A stretch of 64,000 nucleotides of DNA from Pseudoduganella aquatica (GCF_009857595.1 NZ_WWCU01000020.1:1-64000), one strand, 5' to 3'; positions 1 to 8,491 are shown, numbered from the stretch's first letter. Translations and numbers: made by a program. The notes: generated from the sequence alone by a model not told the origin.

Positions 1-78
1 GGTGGAGCACTGGTCGTCGCGCATGGTCATGACGACAGCGCGCTCCTGGGTTGTCAAATGTTTGTAGATTCTCGCCAT
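1..78 (-). CDS. IS30-family transposase, N-terminal start only (cut by window edge)
   Basis: Reading the minus strand from an ATG at 78-76 gives 26 open codons to the window edge, beginning MARIYKHLTTQERAVVMTMR. The KxLTxxER pattern followed by a helix is what the N-terminal helix-turn-helix of IS30-family transposases looks like. A Shine-Dalgarno-like AAGGTG stands a few bases upstream. The rest of the gene lies outside the window, so intactness cannot be judged. The call rests on recognition of a very short stretch. Confidence 0.6.
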   Translation of the reverse strand, partial: MARIYKHLTTQERAVVMTMRDDQCST

Positions 79-128
79 GGCGGCACCTTACAGCAAAAGG
101 TGTTGCACTTGGTCTTTGAGAACACCGT
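1..128 (-). mobile_element. Right end of a probable IS30-family insertion sequence
   Basis: The transposase start lies about 30-50 bases inside the likely element end, the usual layout for IS30 elements of about 1 kb. The segment at 98-128, beginning GGTGTTGCACTTGG, resembles IS30 terminal repeats, but the other end is outside the window, so neither the inverted repeat nor the target duplication can be confirmed. The outer boundary is approximate. From here to 310 no gene is seen. Confidence 0.4.
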
Positions 129-310
129 CCCAAACGAAGTGGTAGCTCAGGGTTTTTGTCGGCTTGCTCAGCAACGCACAGACAAGTCGCACCGATATAT
201 TGAACCACGTGATGGTTAGCTTCGGGGCGAAAGCCTGGCCTAAACGGCATATTCCACTGTATCTCCCTAGGGGTAGGCGAGGTGTTGATTTCAGTAGAGG
301 AAAGCACAAA

Positions 311-667
311 TTGGGTACACAAGCGTTTGCGTCGGTAGAGGAGTATTTGGGGTCATTGGATAGTGTAAAGGCGAAAACACTTCGCACCATTATCACTTTT
401 GTGCTCAGCGAGTTTCCTGAGCTGAAAGCCAAGCTTGCCTGGAATGTCCCGCACATCCACTGGAACGGCAAGTATCTGGCCGGCTTGGCTGCTTACAAAA
501 ATCATCTGACAATTGCTCCATGGAGCGCCTCCGTGATGGAGACTTTCAAGCCGAGGCTCCAGGGTCTTGTTGTTTTTAAGAATTGTTTTCATATCCCGGT
601 TGACTGGAGTATGGACGAGGGCTTGGTGAAAGACTTCGTGCGCGCCCGGCTGGCTGAGCTGGACTAG
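311..667 (+). CDS. DUF1801 domain protein (YdhG-like)
   Basis: A protein of about 118 residues with the DUF1801 pattern: an SVEEYLGSLD start, a helix ending in FPELKAKLAWNVPH, then WNGKYLAGLAAYKNHLTIAPW, and a C-terminal VKDFVRARLAEL helix. Family members are small cytosolic proteins of the YdhG/YyaL type; some have been linked to iron handling, but the role here is unknown. An open frame extends upstream to an ATG at 164, but AGAGGAAAG at 296-304 sits six bases before a TTG at 311 and the DUF1801 homology begins right after it, so TTG 311 is chosen. The residues encoded between 164 and 310 look unlike protein. The gene stands alone beside an IS end. Confidence 0.75.
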   Translation: MGTQAFASVEEYLGSLDSVKAKTLRTIITFVLSEFPELKAKLAWNVPHIHWNGKYLAGLAAYKNHLTIAPWSASVMETFKPRLQGLVVFKNCFHIPVDWSMDEGLVKDFVRARLAELD

Positions 668-753
668 CGTTTGTATGCCCCATCTAACAGATGGAATGCG
701 AAATAGTCCCTAAGGTGGAGTCTTACACGTCCACTCGCATAGGGGTAGTACAG

Positions 754-1242
754 ATGAATACTCGCAGCCTGATTTCTTCCACTCTGATCGGCGCCGTCGC
801 CAGCGCGCGGTCCATGACGCCGATGGCCACGCTCGCGGCGGCGCGCCTTGCGCAGCGCCAAACAAGCGGAGAGCTGGTCCTGCTGGATCGGCCGGTGTTC
901 AAGTACGGTGCGCTCGCCATGGGGCTCGGAGAGCTGGCCGGTGACAAGATGAAGTCCGCACCTGACCGGACTGTCTTTCTTGGGCTGCTGGCGCGCGTGT
1001 TGAGTGCCGGGATTGCCGGCGCGGCGCTGGCGCCCAAGGGCCGGGAGCAGGCTGGCGCTGTAGTCGCAGTGGCAACTGCCGTGCCGCTTGCCTACGCGAC
1101 GCTCGCTGCCCGCAAGCGGGCCATGGCGCAGATCGGGCAAACCCGGAGCGGGCTGATTGAGGATGCGCTGATCGTGATAGCCGGTGCTGCGGTGGTGGCC
1201 CTGTCAACCAGGCCTGAGCGCACCGCCTTAGGCAGCGAGTGA
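754..1242 (+). CDS. DUF4126-like small membrane protein
   Basis: A protein of about 162 residues, rich in Ala and Gly, with three or four hydrophobic segments. The pattern MTPMATLAAARL followed by LGELAGDKMKSAPDRT (an E..DK..D signature) resembles the DUF4126 family, whose function is unknown. The frame is open from an ATG at 691, but the ATG at 754 is preceded by AGGGGTAGTACAG and starts directly with a hydrophobic segment, so 754 is preferred. The 3' end overlaps the 3' end of the convergent LacI-type gene by 15 bases. Confidence 0.6.
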   Translation: MNTRSLISSTLIGAVASARSMTPMATLAAARLAQRQTSGELVLLDRPVFKYGALAMGLGELAGDKMKSAPDRTVFLGLLARVLSAGIAGAALAPKGREQAGAVVAVATAVPLAYATLAARKRAMAQIGQTRSGLIEDALIVIAGAAVVALSTRPERTALGSE

Positions 1243-2340
1243 AACGGACGCGAGCGGGGCGAGGCGGGCGGTGGCGCCTTCGATGAAGTGCGGGGCGAAC
1301 ATGCGCTTCTCGGCGGCGCCACCGGGGTTGTCGATTAGGTTGTGCAGCAGGTCGGCCGCCGCTGCCGCCATTTGCTGCATGGGGTGGCGCAGGGTGGTCA
1401 GGTTGTAGCTGAGCCACTCGGAGGCCTCGACCGCATCAAAGCCGGCCACGGACAGCTGCTCCGGCACGTTCAGCCCGAGTTCGTGGCGCGCGCAGTCCAG
1501 GCAGCCTATGGCCATGACGTCGGTGCCGCAGATGACGGCGTCCGGTACCCGGCCGTTGCTGCGCGCGATGATTTCGCGCAGGCCCAGCTTGCCGCTGGTG
1601 TAGTCGAAATTGCCGCGCACGATCAGCGGTTCCGGCAGCATGAGCTCGGCGAGCCGTTCGCAGACGCCGCGCCGGCGTTCGCTGGCCACGGCGTTGTCCT
1701 GCGCGCCGTCGATGATGCCGAACACGCGGTGCCCGGCCGCAGCCAGCCGCGAGGCCAGCGCGCGGCCCGCTTCGTACTGATCGCAGGCCACGGTGTTGGC
1801 GGCCTGGCCGCGCAGGTTGCGGTTGAAGACCACCAGCGGCACCCGGCGGCGCTCGAACTCGGCCACTTGCGCCTCGCTCAGCGTGGCGGCGGCGATCACA
1901 CCGTCCACCTGGTATTGCCAGACGTCGTTCATCACGCCGTCCAGCTCGCTTTCGCGGTTCAGCGTGAACAGCAGCACGCGCTTGCCGCGCCGCGCCAGTT
2001 GCTTGCTCAGTTCGGACAGCGCTTCGGGGTAGAAGAGATTGGCTGCGTTGGAGATGATGACCGCCACCATGTTGCTGCGCCGCGTAATCAGGCTGCGCGC
2101 CGCTGCATTGGGGATGTATTCCAGGCTGCTGGCCGCTTCCATCACGCGCTTGAACGTGTCCTTGGACACGCTGGCGCCCGGTTTGAAGCAGCGCGACACG
2201 GCCGATTGCGACACGCCCGCCACCAGCGCCACGTCGTAGGACGTCACGCGCCGGTTGTCGCGCAGTATGGCTGCCTTGTGTTCCGCAGCGCTCGGTGCCG
2301 GCGCGTTTTTCGTAGGTCTCATCTCTGTTGGGCCAGGCAT
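1228..2340 (-). CDS. LacI-family transcriptional regulator
   Basis: A 370-residue repressor-type regulator. Residues 32-52 form the LacI helix-turn-helix (VTSYDVALVAGVSQSAVSRC) followed by the hinge region (YIPNAAARSLITRRSN). The rest is a periplasmic-binding-protein-like effector domain ending in DAVEASEWLSYNLTTLRHP, the usual C-terminal signature. The 30-residue extension before the helix-turn-helix is longer than in most LacI proteins, so the true start may be Met7. The ligand cannot be told: no sugar transport or catabolic gene adjoins it. A palindrome of LacI-operator type lies in its upstream region (2373-2395), so autoregulation and control of the divergent Hsp70-exonuclease pair are plausible inferences. 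Confidence 0.9.
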   Translation of the reverse strand: MPGPTEMRPTKNAPAPSAAEHKAAILRDNRRVTSYDVALVAGVSQSAVSRCFKPGASVSKDTFKRVMEAASSLEYIPNAAARSLITRRSNMVAVIISNAANLFYPEALSELSKQLARRGKRVLLFTLNRESELDGVMNDVWQYQVDGVIAAATLSEAQVAEFERRRVPLVVFNRNLRGQAANTVACDQYEAGRALASRLAAAGHRVFGIIDGAQDNAVASERRRGVCERLAELMLPEPLIVRGNFDYTSGKLGLREIIARSNGRVPDAVICGTDVMAIGCLDCARHELGLNVPEQLSVAGFDAVEASEWLSYNLTTLRHPMQQMAAAAADLLHNLIDNPGGAAEKRMFAPHFIEGATARLAPLASVSLAA

Positions 2341-2372
2341 TGCATGTTTATAGTTATTTCCTGAGGATATCT

Positions 2373-2395
2373 TATTGTCTTACCGTATGGCAATA
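2373..2395. promoter_or_regulatory. Imperfect palindrome, candidate LacI-type operator
   Basis: An odd-length palindrome centred on position 2384 with 9 of 11 arm positions matching: TATTGtCtTAC-C-GTAtGgCAATA. It lies in the 151-base spacer between the divergent LacI-type regulator and the yegD-like gene, just upstream of an AT-rich GATAATAAT at 2402-2410 that could be a -10 region. Size and position fit a LacI-family operator. No binding data exist here. Confidence 0.5.
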
Positions 2396-2491
2396 GTCTG
2401 CGATAATAATGCTGGCAAGTGTCGTTAAATAGGCGCAGGGCAGGCCGTTTCTGCTAAACTACCGCCCCTTAGAATTTACTGGAAGATAGAC

Positions 2492-3748
2492 ATGGCCATA
2501 GCTTGCGGAGTCGATTTTGGCACGTCCAATTCCACGGTGGGCTGGGTGCGTCCCGGCCACGGCACCATGCTGGCCCTGGAGGACGGCAAAACCACCTTGC
2601 CCTCGGTGGTGTTCTACAACGCCGAAGACGAGGAAGTCACGTTCGGCCGCGCCGCGCTGAGCGAATACCTGGCCGGCTACGAAGGCCGGCTGATGCGCTC
2701 GCTGAAAAGCCTGCTGGGCACCAGCCTGATCGACGGCCAGACCGAAGTGGGTGGCCGCGCGCTGCCGTTCCGCATGCTGCTGGCCAACTTCATCGGCGAA
2801 GTCAAGAAGCGCGCCGAGCAGGCATCCGGCCGCCAGTTCACCTCGGCCGTGTTCGGCCGCCCGGTGCACTTTATCGACGATAACGCCGCCAATGACCAGC
2901 TGGCCGAGGATACGCTGGCCGAGATCGCCCGTTCGGTGGGCTTCAAGGATATCGCGTTCCAGTTCGAGCCCATCGCCGCCGCTTTCGACTACGAGTCGCA
3001 GATCGACCGCGAAGAGCTGGTGCTGATCGCCGACATCGGCGGCGGTACGTCGGACTTCTCGCTGGTGCGCCTGTCGCCCGAGCGCGCCAGGAAGGCCGAG
3101 CGCCGCGACGACATCCTGGCCACCGGCGGCGTGCACATCGGCGGAACGGACTTTGATAAATACCTGAGCCTGTCGGCGGTGATGCCGCTGCTGGGTTACG
3201 GCACCCAGCTGAACAACAATAGCGAAGTGCCGTCCAGCTACTTCTTCAACCTGGCCACCTGGCACACCATCAACCTGGCTTACACCAAGAAGATGTGGAC
3301 GCAGCTGTCGGAGCTGGTGCGCGACGCGCGCGAGCAGGACAAGCTGAGCCGCCTGCAAAAGCTGATCGACCAGCGCGCCGGCCACTGGCTGGCGATGAAG
3401 GTGGAGGAGGGCAAGATCGCCCTGTCCGGCGCCGAGCACGTGGCGCTGGAGCTGGACCGATTGTCGCCCGCCGTCACGCTGGACCTGAGCCGCAGCAGCT
3501 TCGACAGCGCTATCGGCCACCTGGTCGGCTCGGTCGAGCAGACCGTGCAGAAGATGCTGGCGGACGCGGGCGTCAAGCCGGAGCAGGTGGACACGGTGTT
3601 CTTCACCGGCGGCTCGAGCGGCGTGCTGTCGCTGCGCGAACGCATCGGCGCGGTGCTGCCTGCCGCGCGCAAGGTGGAAGGCGACCTGTTCGGCAGCATC
3701 GGCGCCGGCCTGGCGCTGGACGCGGTGCGCAAGTTCGGGGGCGCGTAA
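2492..3748 (+). CDS. yegD: Short Hsp70-family chaperone-like ATPase (YegD type)
   Basis: A 418-residue protein with the actin/Hsp70 ATPase fold: phosphate-1 motif DFGTSNS at residues 8-14, phosphate-2 motif DIGGGTSD near residue 180, and adenosine motif FTGGSSGV near 370. It ends soon after the ATPase domain and lacks the beta-sandwich substrate-binding domain of DnaK, as in the YegD branch (E. coli YegD is about 450 residues). The substrate of YegD proteins is not established. The TAA stop overlaps the ATG of the next gene by one base (TAATG), which suggests translational coupling to the exonuclease. A LacI-type regulator is divergent. Confidence 0.88.
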   Translation: MAIACGVDFGTSNSTVGWVRPGHGTMLALEDGKTTLPSVVFYNAEDEEVTFGRAALSEYLAGYEGRLMRSLKSLLGTSLIDGQTEVGGRALPFRMLLANFIGEVKKRAEQASGRQFTSAVFGRPVHFIDDNAANDQLAEDTLAEIARSVGFKDIAFQFEPIAAAFDYESQIDREELVLIADIGGGTSDFSLVRLSPERARKAERRDDILATGGVHIGGTDFDKYLSLSAVMPLLGYGTQLNNNSEVPSSYFFNLATWHTINLAYTKKMWTQLSELVRDAREQDKLSRLQKLIDQRAGHWLAMKVEEGKIALSGAEHVALELDRLSPAVTLDLSRSSFDSAIGHLVGSVEQTVQKMLADAGVKPEQVDTVFFTGGSSGVLSLRERIGAVLPAARKVEGDLFGSIGAGLALDAVRKFGGA

Positions 3749-4374
3749 TGACGGTGTACAGCAAGCCCATCGTGATGATCGACTTCGAGACCACGGGGCT
3801 GTCGCCGGACATGGGCGACCGCATCACGGAGGTGGCTGCGCTGCGCATCGAAGACGGCCGTATCACCGACCGTTATGTCTCGCTGATCAATTGCGGCGTG
3901 CGCATACCCAGCTTTATCACCGGCCTCACCGGCATCACCCAGCAGATGGTGGACAGCGCGCCGCCGGTGGACGAGGTGGTGCCCGAGCTGCTGGACTTTA
4001 TCGGTTCCGACGCGCTGGCCGCGCACAACGCCAGCTTCGATGAGAAGTTCTTGCGCGCGGAAGCGGGCCGCTTTGGCCTGGCGCCGGCGCACCAGGGCAC
4101 GGTCTGTTCGCTGAAGCTGGCGCGGCGCGTGTTTCCCGCGCTGGGCTGCTATAAGCTGGGCCAGCTGTCCGGCCAGCTCGGCATCCGCTTCAAGAGCGCG
4201 GCCCACCGGGCCGAGTCGGACGCGGAAGTGGCGGCGCAAGTGCTGCTGCATATCGCACGCCACCTGGGCGATACCTACGGCCTTGCCCAGGTTGAGCCGG
4301 AACTGCTGCTGTCGGTAAACAAGCTGGCGGCGGCCAAGGTGCATGCTTATCTGCTCAAGCAGACCGGCAAGTAG
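3748..4374 (+). CDS. DnaQ-like DEDDh 3'-5' exonuclease
   Basis: A 208-residue single-domain exonuclease of the DnaQ/PolC-epsilon superfamily. All three motifs of the DEDDh class are present: ExoI DFETTG at residues 12-17, ExoII HNASFD near 92-97, and ExoIII HRAESDAEVAA near 153. Such proteins remove nucleotides from the 3' end of DNA or RNA using two metal ions. There is no polymerase-binding tail or second domain. The frame is open far upstream inside yegD, but the ATG at 3748 overlaps the yegD stop by one base and gives a normal family start (YSKPIVMIDFETTG), so it is chosen. Co-expression with the Hsp70-like ATPase is likely. Confidence 0.88.
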   Translation: MTVYSKPIVMIDFETTGLSPDMGDRITEVAALRIEDGRITDRYVSLINCGVRIPSFITGLTGITQQMVDSAPPVDEVVPELLDFIGSDALAAHNASFDEKFLRAEAGRFGLAPAHQGTVCSLKLARRVFPALGCYKLGQLSGQLGIRFKSAAHRAESDAEVAAQVLLHIARHLGDTYGLAQVEPELLLSVNKLAAAKVHAYLLKQTGK

Positions 4375-4500
4375 GAGCCGGATGGTCCGCTAGCCGAAAA
4401 TTTCCGCCTGGCTATCAATTCGCAATCATGATTGAGCGCGATCAAAAGGATGCTGGCCTGACTGACTAAACTTTGTGCACACGCGTCGCAAAGAGTCATC

Positions 4501-5904
4501 ATGGACCATCGCTATTCCCCCGCCGACAGCACTATCTTCTCCTGGTACCGCGATGCTGCAGCGCGCGGCAATCCCTACGCCCAGTTCAACCTGGCCCTGC
4601 TGTACAAGAAGGGCCAGGGCGTGCGCCGCGACGACGAAAAGGCCTTCATCTGGATGCGCCTCGCCGCGCTGCAAGGCTTGGCGTTTGCGCAAAATCATCT
4701 TGGCGCCATGTACTACAACGGTCGCGGCACGGCCTGCCGCGACGCCGAGGCCGCCTTCTGGTTCCGCCTGGCCGCCGAGCAGGGCGAAGCTTCCGCGCAG
4801 CAGAACCTGGGCCAGATGTACCGCAAGGGGCGCGGCGTGGCCCGCAGCGATGACACCGCGCTGGCCTGGTTCAGCCGCGCCGCCGCGCAGGGCGTGGCCA
4901 GTGCGCAGGCGCTGGTGGGCGAGGCTTATCTGCTGGGGCTGGGCACGCGGCGCAGCGATCCGCTGGCGCTGGCCTGGCTGCGCAAGGCGGCCTTGCAGGG
5001 CGACGCGGACGCCCAGCTCAACCTGGGCCGGATGCACCAGCGCGGCCAGGGCGTGCCGCCCAGCGAAGCCGCCGCGCTGGCCTGGTTCCGGCAGGCCGCC
5101 GCGCAGGGCCACGCGGTCGCGCAGCGTCTGGTCGGCATCGCCTACGCCGAGGGGCGCGGGGTGGCGCCCGACCAGCGCCGCGCCTACAGCTGGCTGGCGC
5201 GCGCCGCCGCGCAGGACGACGTCGACGCCCAGTTCAGCCTGGCCGTGCTGCTGGCCAATGGCTACGGCGTGGAACGCGACGAGCCGGAGGCCCTGATCTG
5301 GTATCGCCGCGCCGCCGAGTCCGGCCACGCGCAGGCGCAGTCCAAGCTGGCCGCCATGTATGCGCAGGGACGCGGCGTGGCCGCCGACGCGGCGCGCGCG
5401 CTGGAGTGGTATTGCCAGGCGGCCGAGCAGGGCGTCGTCACTGCCCAGTTCAACGCGGCAGTCATGTATGCCAACGGCCACGGCGTGGAGCGCGACGAGG
5501 TGCGCGCCGTGGCCTGGTACCAGGCTGCGGCGGCCCAGGGCGACGCCAGCGCGCTGAACAACCTGGGGGTGATGTACGCCAACGGCCAGGGCGTGGCGCG
5601 CGACGACGAGGCGGCGGTGGCCTGCTACCGCCAGGCCGCCGCCAAGGGCCATGTGCTGGCGCAGTACAACCTGGGCGGCATGTATCACAGCGGACGCGGG
5701 GTGGCGCGCGATCCGGTGCAAGCGTATATCTGGATTGCCGTGTCGGCCGCCGGCGGCAACGCCTGCGCGGCGGCGCAGCGCGAGCAGATGCGCGGAAAAC
5801 TGAGCGAGGCCGAGCTGGCCGGTGCGCTGGCCGCCGCGTGCGCGCTGGCCGAGCAATTTCCCGCCAGCGGCGAACAGCCGGCCTGCCAGCAGGCGGGCGC
5901 CTAG
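4501..5904 (+). CDS. Sel1-repeat (TPR-like) protein
   Basis: A 467-residue protein made almost wholly of about eleven Sel1-like repeats of 36 residues, each of the form WYRxAAxQGxAxAQxxLGxMYxxGRGVxxD. It has no signal peptide, so it is probably cytosolic. Sel1 repeats form a superhelix for protein binding; in proteobacteria they often serve signalling or envelope processes, but no partner is evident. The gene is tail-to-tail with the EAL-CBS-GGDEF gene, their stop codons overlapping by four bases (CTAG). That adjacency to c-di-GMP genes is suggestive only. Confidence 0.85.
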   Translation: MDHRYSPADSTIFSWYRDAAARGNPYAQFNLALLYKKGQGVRRDDEKAFIWMRLAALQGLAFAQNHLGAMYYNGRGTACRDAEAAFWFRLAAEQGEASAQQNLGQMYRKGRGVARSDDTALAWFSRAAAQGVASAQALVGEAYLLGLGTRRSDPLALAWLRKAALQGDADAQLNLGRMHQRGQGVPPSEAAALAWFRQAAAQGHAVAQRLVGIAYAEGRGVAPDQRRAYSWLARAAAQDDVDAQFSLAVLLANGYGVERDEPEALIWYRRAAESGHAQAQSKLAAMYAQGRGVAADAARALEWYCQAAEQGVVTAQFNAAVMYANGHGVERDEVRAVAWYQAAAAQGDASALNNLGVMYANGQGVARDDEAAVACYRQAAAKGHVLAQYNLGGMYHSGRGVARDPVQAYIWIAVSAAGGNACAAAQREQMRGKLSEAELAGALAAACALAEQFPASGEQPACQQAGA

Positions 5905-7712
5905 CCGGGCTGGACGTGCTGGCGGCGGTCCGCGAACAGGCTGTTGCCGTGGATCTTCTTGGCCTGCTTCTTGGCGTCCGAAGCCTGGGTGGCGATCTGG
6001 TGGTGGGAATAGTACTGGTGCGGCTCCACGCGTATCGTGCCTAGAGACAGGCTCATCAGCGAATAGAACACTTTTTTCCCCTGCCTGTCCTCGCTGATAT
6101 AGCCACCGCGGTCGCGGTCCTCCAGGCTGTAGAAGTCCAGCACGCTGCTCTCGAAATCGGCCAGGATGGCGCGGCAGCGCGTTTCCCAGTCCTCGCTCTG
6201 GAACAGCAGCATGAAGTCGTCGCCGCCGATATGGCCGATAAAGTCGCGGTCGGGATCGCAATGGCCGCTGAGGATGCGGGCCGTCATCTGGATCACGTCG
6301 TCGCCCCGGCGGTAGCCGTACACGTCGTTGAAGGGCTTGAAGTGGTCCAGGTCGCAATAGCAGACCCAGAAGCGCGTGCCGCTTTCGAGCAGGCGGTCGA
6401 TATGTTCGTTGATGGGCACGTTGCCCGGCAGCTGGGTCAGCGGGTTGGCGTAGCGCGCCGCGTGGATCTGCATCTGCGTGATTTCGCGCATCAGGTCGTG
6501 GCCGGTGCCCATGCCCAGGTAGCGCCCGTGCTCGGTGATGATGAAGCCGTTGAACAGGTGGTGCGCGGCCGACTCCACCATGCGGTAGGACAGGTCCTGC
6601 AGGCTGGTGTCCTTGTCGGCGATCAGCGGCTTGGGGTCCATGAAGACCTTGCAGGACTTCTTGCCGTACAGCTCGCGCTGGTAGGGGCGCGCAAAGTGGT
6701 CGATCATGTCGAAACGGCTGATCAGGCCGAGCGGCTCGCCGCCGTCCACCACCGGGATAATCATCAGCTTGGGTTCCGCCATGAAGATCTCATAGACCTC
6801 GTTGTTGCTCATGGACGGCGGCACCGCCGCCACCTCGTGCAGCAGCTTGGCGATGCTGGCGGCCTGCTTTTCGGCGCCGCGCTGCGGATACACGGCCACG
6901 CCGTTGCGGCTGAGCGCCTTGGCCACTTCGGCTGGCAGGGCGCGCGCCGGCGCGTGATGCGGCCGGCCAAGGTGGTAGCCCTGGCCGTAGGCCACGCCGA
7001 TATCGCGCAGCACCAGCAGCTCGGCCTGGGTTTCTATGCCCTCGGCGATGACCAGCGTGTCGGACTTGTCGGCGATCTCCTGGATGGAGCGCACGAACTG
7101 CAGTTTCACCGGGTCGTGGTTGATGCCCTGGATGAAATGCATGTCGATCTTGACATACTCGGGCCGCAGTTCCGACCACAGGCGCAGGCTGGAGAAGCCT
7201 TCGCCCAGGTCGTCGATGGCGATCTGGAAGCCCATGTTGCGATAATGCAGCACCGCTTCGCGCATCAGTTCGTAATCATAGGTGGGCTGATTTTCGGTCA
7301 GTTCGATAATCACGCGCTCCGGATTGATGCCGAGCTGTTGTATGTATTGCAAAGTTTCGCCGCGCGTGCCGTCCGGCTGCAGCAGCAGGCATTCGGGGCT
7401 GACGTTGAGGAAGAGCTTGCCCGGCAGCTTGAGTTCGGCGAAGCGCTCCAGCACCACGCGCCGGCACAGATGCTCCACCTCCACCGTGCGTCCGCACACG
7501 CGGGCCGCCTTGAACAGGTTCAGCGGCGAGTGCAGGGGGCTGTCGGACGGGCCGCGTATCAGTCCCTCGTAGGCAATGATGTCGCCATCCTGCATGCGGG
7601 CGATGGGCTGGAACAGGGCGTTCAGCTGGCGCCGCTCGATGATGTCGTTCAGTTGCATGCGAAGCAAGGCGTCGTCGTCGGGTGCGGGGCGCAGATAGGC
7701 CACATTGTTCAT
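5901..7712 (-). CDS. c-di-GMP protein with EAL, CBS pair and GGDEF-like (GGDDF) domains
   Basis: A 603-residue soluble protein. The N-terminal EAL domain (about 17-262) carries EGL at 49-51, Asn103 in LNVSP, ELTE at 137-140, DDLGEG at 167-172, KID at 188-190, AEGIE at 223-227 and GQGYHLG at 243-249, so phosphodiesterase residues look complete. Two CBS motifs follow (about 290-420), then a GGDEF-fold domain whose signature is GGDDF (496-500) in place of GGDEF or GGEEF. Asp for Glu in the fourth position makes cyclase activity doubtful; it may bind GTP as a regulator. CBS pairs usually bind adenosine nucleotides. The gene is divergent from the cupredoxin and sensor GGDEF-EAL pair. Confidence 0.9.
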   Translation of the reverse strand: MNNVAYLRPAPDDDALLRMQLNDIIERRQLNALFQPIARMQDGDIIAYEGLIRGPSDSPLHSPLNLFKAARVCGRTVEVEHLCRRVVLERFAELKLPGKLFLNVSPECLLLQPDGTRGETLQYIQQLGINPERVIIELTENQPTYDYELMREAVLHYRNMGFQIAIDDLGEGFSSLRLWSELRPEYVKIDMHFIQGINHDPVKLQFVRSIQEIADKSDTLVIAEGIETQAELLVLRDIGVAYGQGYHLGRPHHAPARALPAEVAKALSRNGVAVYPQRGAEKQAASIAKLLHEVAAVPPSMSNNEVYEIFMAEPKLMIIPVVDGGEPLGLISRFDMIDHFARPYQRELYGKKSCKVFMDPKPLIADKDTSLQDLSYRMVESAAHHLFNGFIITEHGRYLGMGTGHDLMREITQMQIHAARYANPLTQLPGNVPINEHIDRLLESGTRFWVCYCDLDHFKPFNDVYGYRRGDDVIQMTARILSGHCDPDRDFIGHIGGDDFMLLFQSEDWETRCRAILADFESSVLDFYSLEDRDRGGYISEDRQGKKVFYSLMSLSLGTIRVEPHQYYSHHQIATQASDAKKQAKKIHGNSLFADRRQHVQPG

Positions 7713-7787
7713 GGTAAGCAGGCAAGAAGTAGCAAGTGTGTGATGGTAAGCAGGGAATGTGACAGGTTGATGAATTCAGGAAACTAC

Positions 7788-7816
7788 TTAACGCTGTCCG
7801 CTGCTGGCGCTACAAT
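7788..7816 (+). promoter_or_regulatory. Candidate sigma-70 promoter of the cupredoxin / c-di-GMP sensor pair
   Basis: TTAACG at 7788-7793 and TACAAT at 7811-7816 are 17 bases apart, a good -35/-10 spacing. Transcription would start near 7823, giving a leader of about 16 bases before the ATG at 7839. This argues against the in-frame upstream ATG at 7770. Confidence 0.45.
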
Positions 7817-7838
7817 AGGATTTCCTCTATCAGCACTC

Positions 7839-8483
7839 ATGCCCGCACCGATGCCGAAACCGTTCCCCCGCCTGGCCGCCGTCGCTACCCTCTGTTTGCT
7901 GGCGGCTGGCGCCCGCGCGTCCGGCGTTGCCGTGGCGGTGCACGACAGCACCGGGACGCCGCTGGCCGACGCTGTGGCCTGGCTGGAGGCCGAGGCCGGG
8001 CAGGCCGTGTCCAAGGGCGCGCTGAAAACCGCCGAGATCGAGCAGAAGAGCTTGAAATTCATGCCGTTGGTGACCGTGGTGCAGACCGGCACCCGCATCG
8101 ACTTCCCGAACAACGACAAGGTGCGCCACCACATCTACTCCTTCTCGCCGGCGCACAAGTTCGACCAGAAGCTGTATTCGGGCACCACGGCCACGCCGCA
8201 AATCTTCGACAAACCCGGCATTGTTGTGCTGGGATGCAACATCCACGACAAGATGGTGGCCTATGTGCGCATCGTCGATACGCCTTACTTTGTGAAGGGC
8301 GACGCGGCCGGCGTGGGCCGCATCGACGCGCCGGCCGGCAAGTACGTGCTCAAGGTCTGGCATTTCAATATGGCCGGCGGACAGCCCGCCGAGCAGGCGG
8401 TGGTGGTCAAGGCCGGCGACGCACTGGGCACCGCCAGCTTCCGCCTGCCCATGAAGCCGCCCGTCAGCGGCGACGCGCTGTAG
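7839..8483 (+). CDS. Secreted cupredoxin-like protein (methylamine-utilisation type annotation)
   Basis: A protein of about 214 residues with a signal peptide (MPKPFPRLAAVATLCLLAAG, cut after ARA), so it is periplasmic. A fold of about 150 residues follows with the blue-copper ligand set in order: RHHIYSF supplying the first His, then GCNIHDKMVAYV with Cys, His and Met. Such proteins are often annotated as methylamine utilisation proteins, but no mau genes are present. The frame is open well upstream; the ATG at 7839 (or 7851) directly precedes the signal peptide. The next gene, a membrane GGDEF-EAL sensor, starts eight bases after the stop, so the two are almost certainly one operon. Confidence 0.75.
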   Translation: MPAPMPKPFPRLAAVATLCLLAAGARASGVAVAVHDSTGTPLADAVAWLEAEAGQAVSKGALKTAEIEQKSLKFMPLVTVVQTGTRIDFPNNDKVRHHIYSFSPAHKFDQKLYSGTTATPQIFDKPGIVVLGCNIHDKMVAYVRIVDTPYFVKGDAAGVGRIDAPAGKYVLKVWHFNMAGGQPAEQAVVVKAGDALGTASFRLPMKPPVSGDAL

Positions 8484-8491
8484 GAGCCCGC

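Noticed and set aside
88-471. Minus-strand frame at the left edge
   Set aside because: It crosses the IS end and the DUF1801 gene in antisense, with no ribosome-binding site or family pattern.
4426-6357. Long minus-strand frame opposite the Sel1 gene
   Set aside because: Its apparent internal repeats mirror the 36-residue Sel1 repeats of the true strand.
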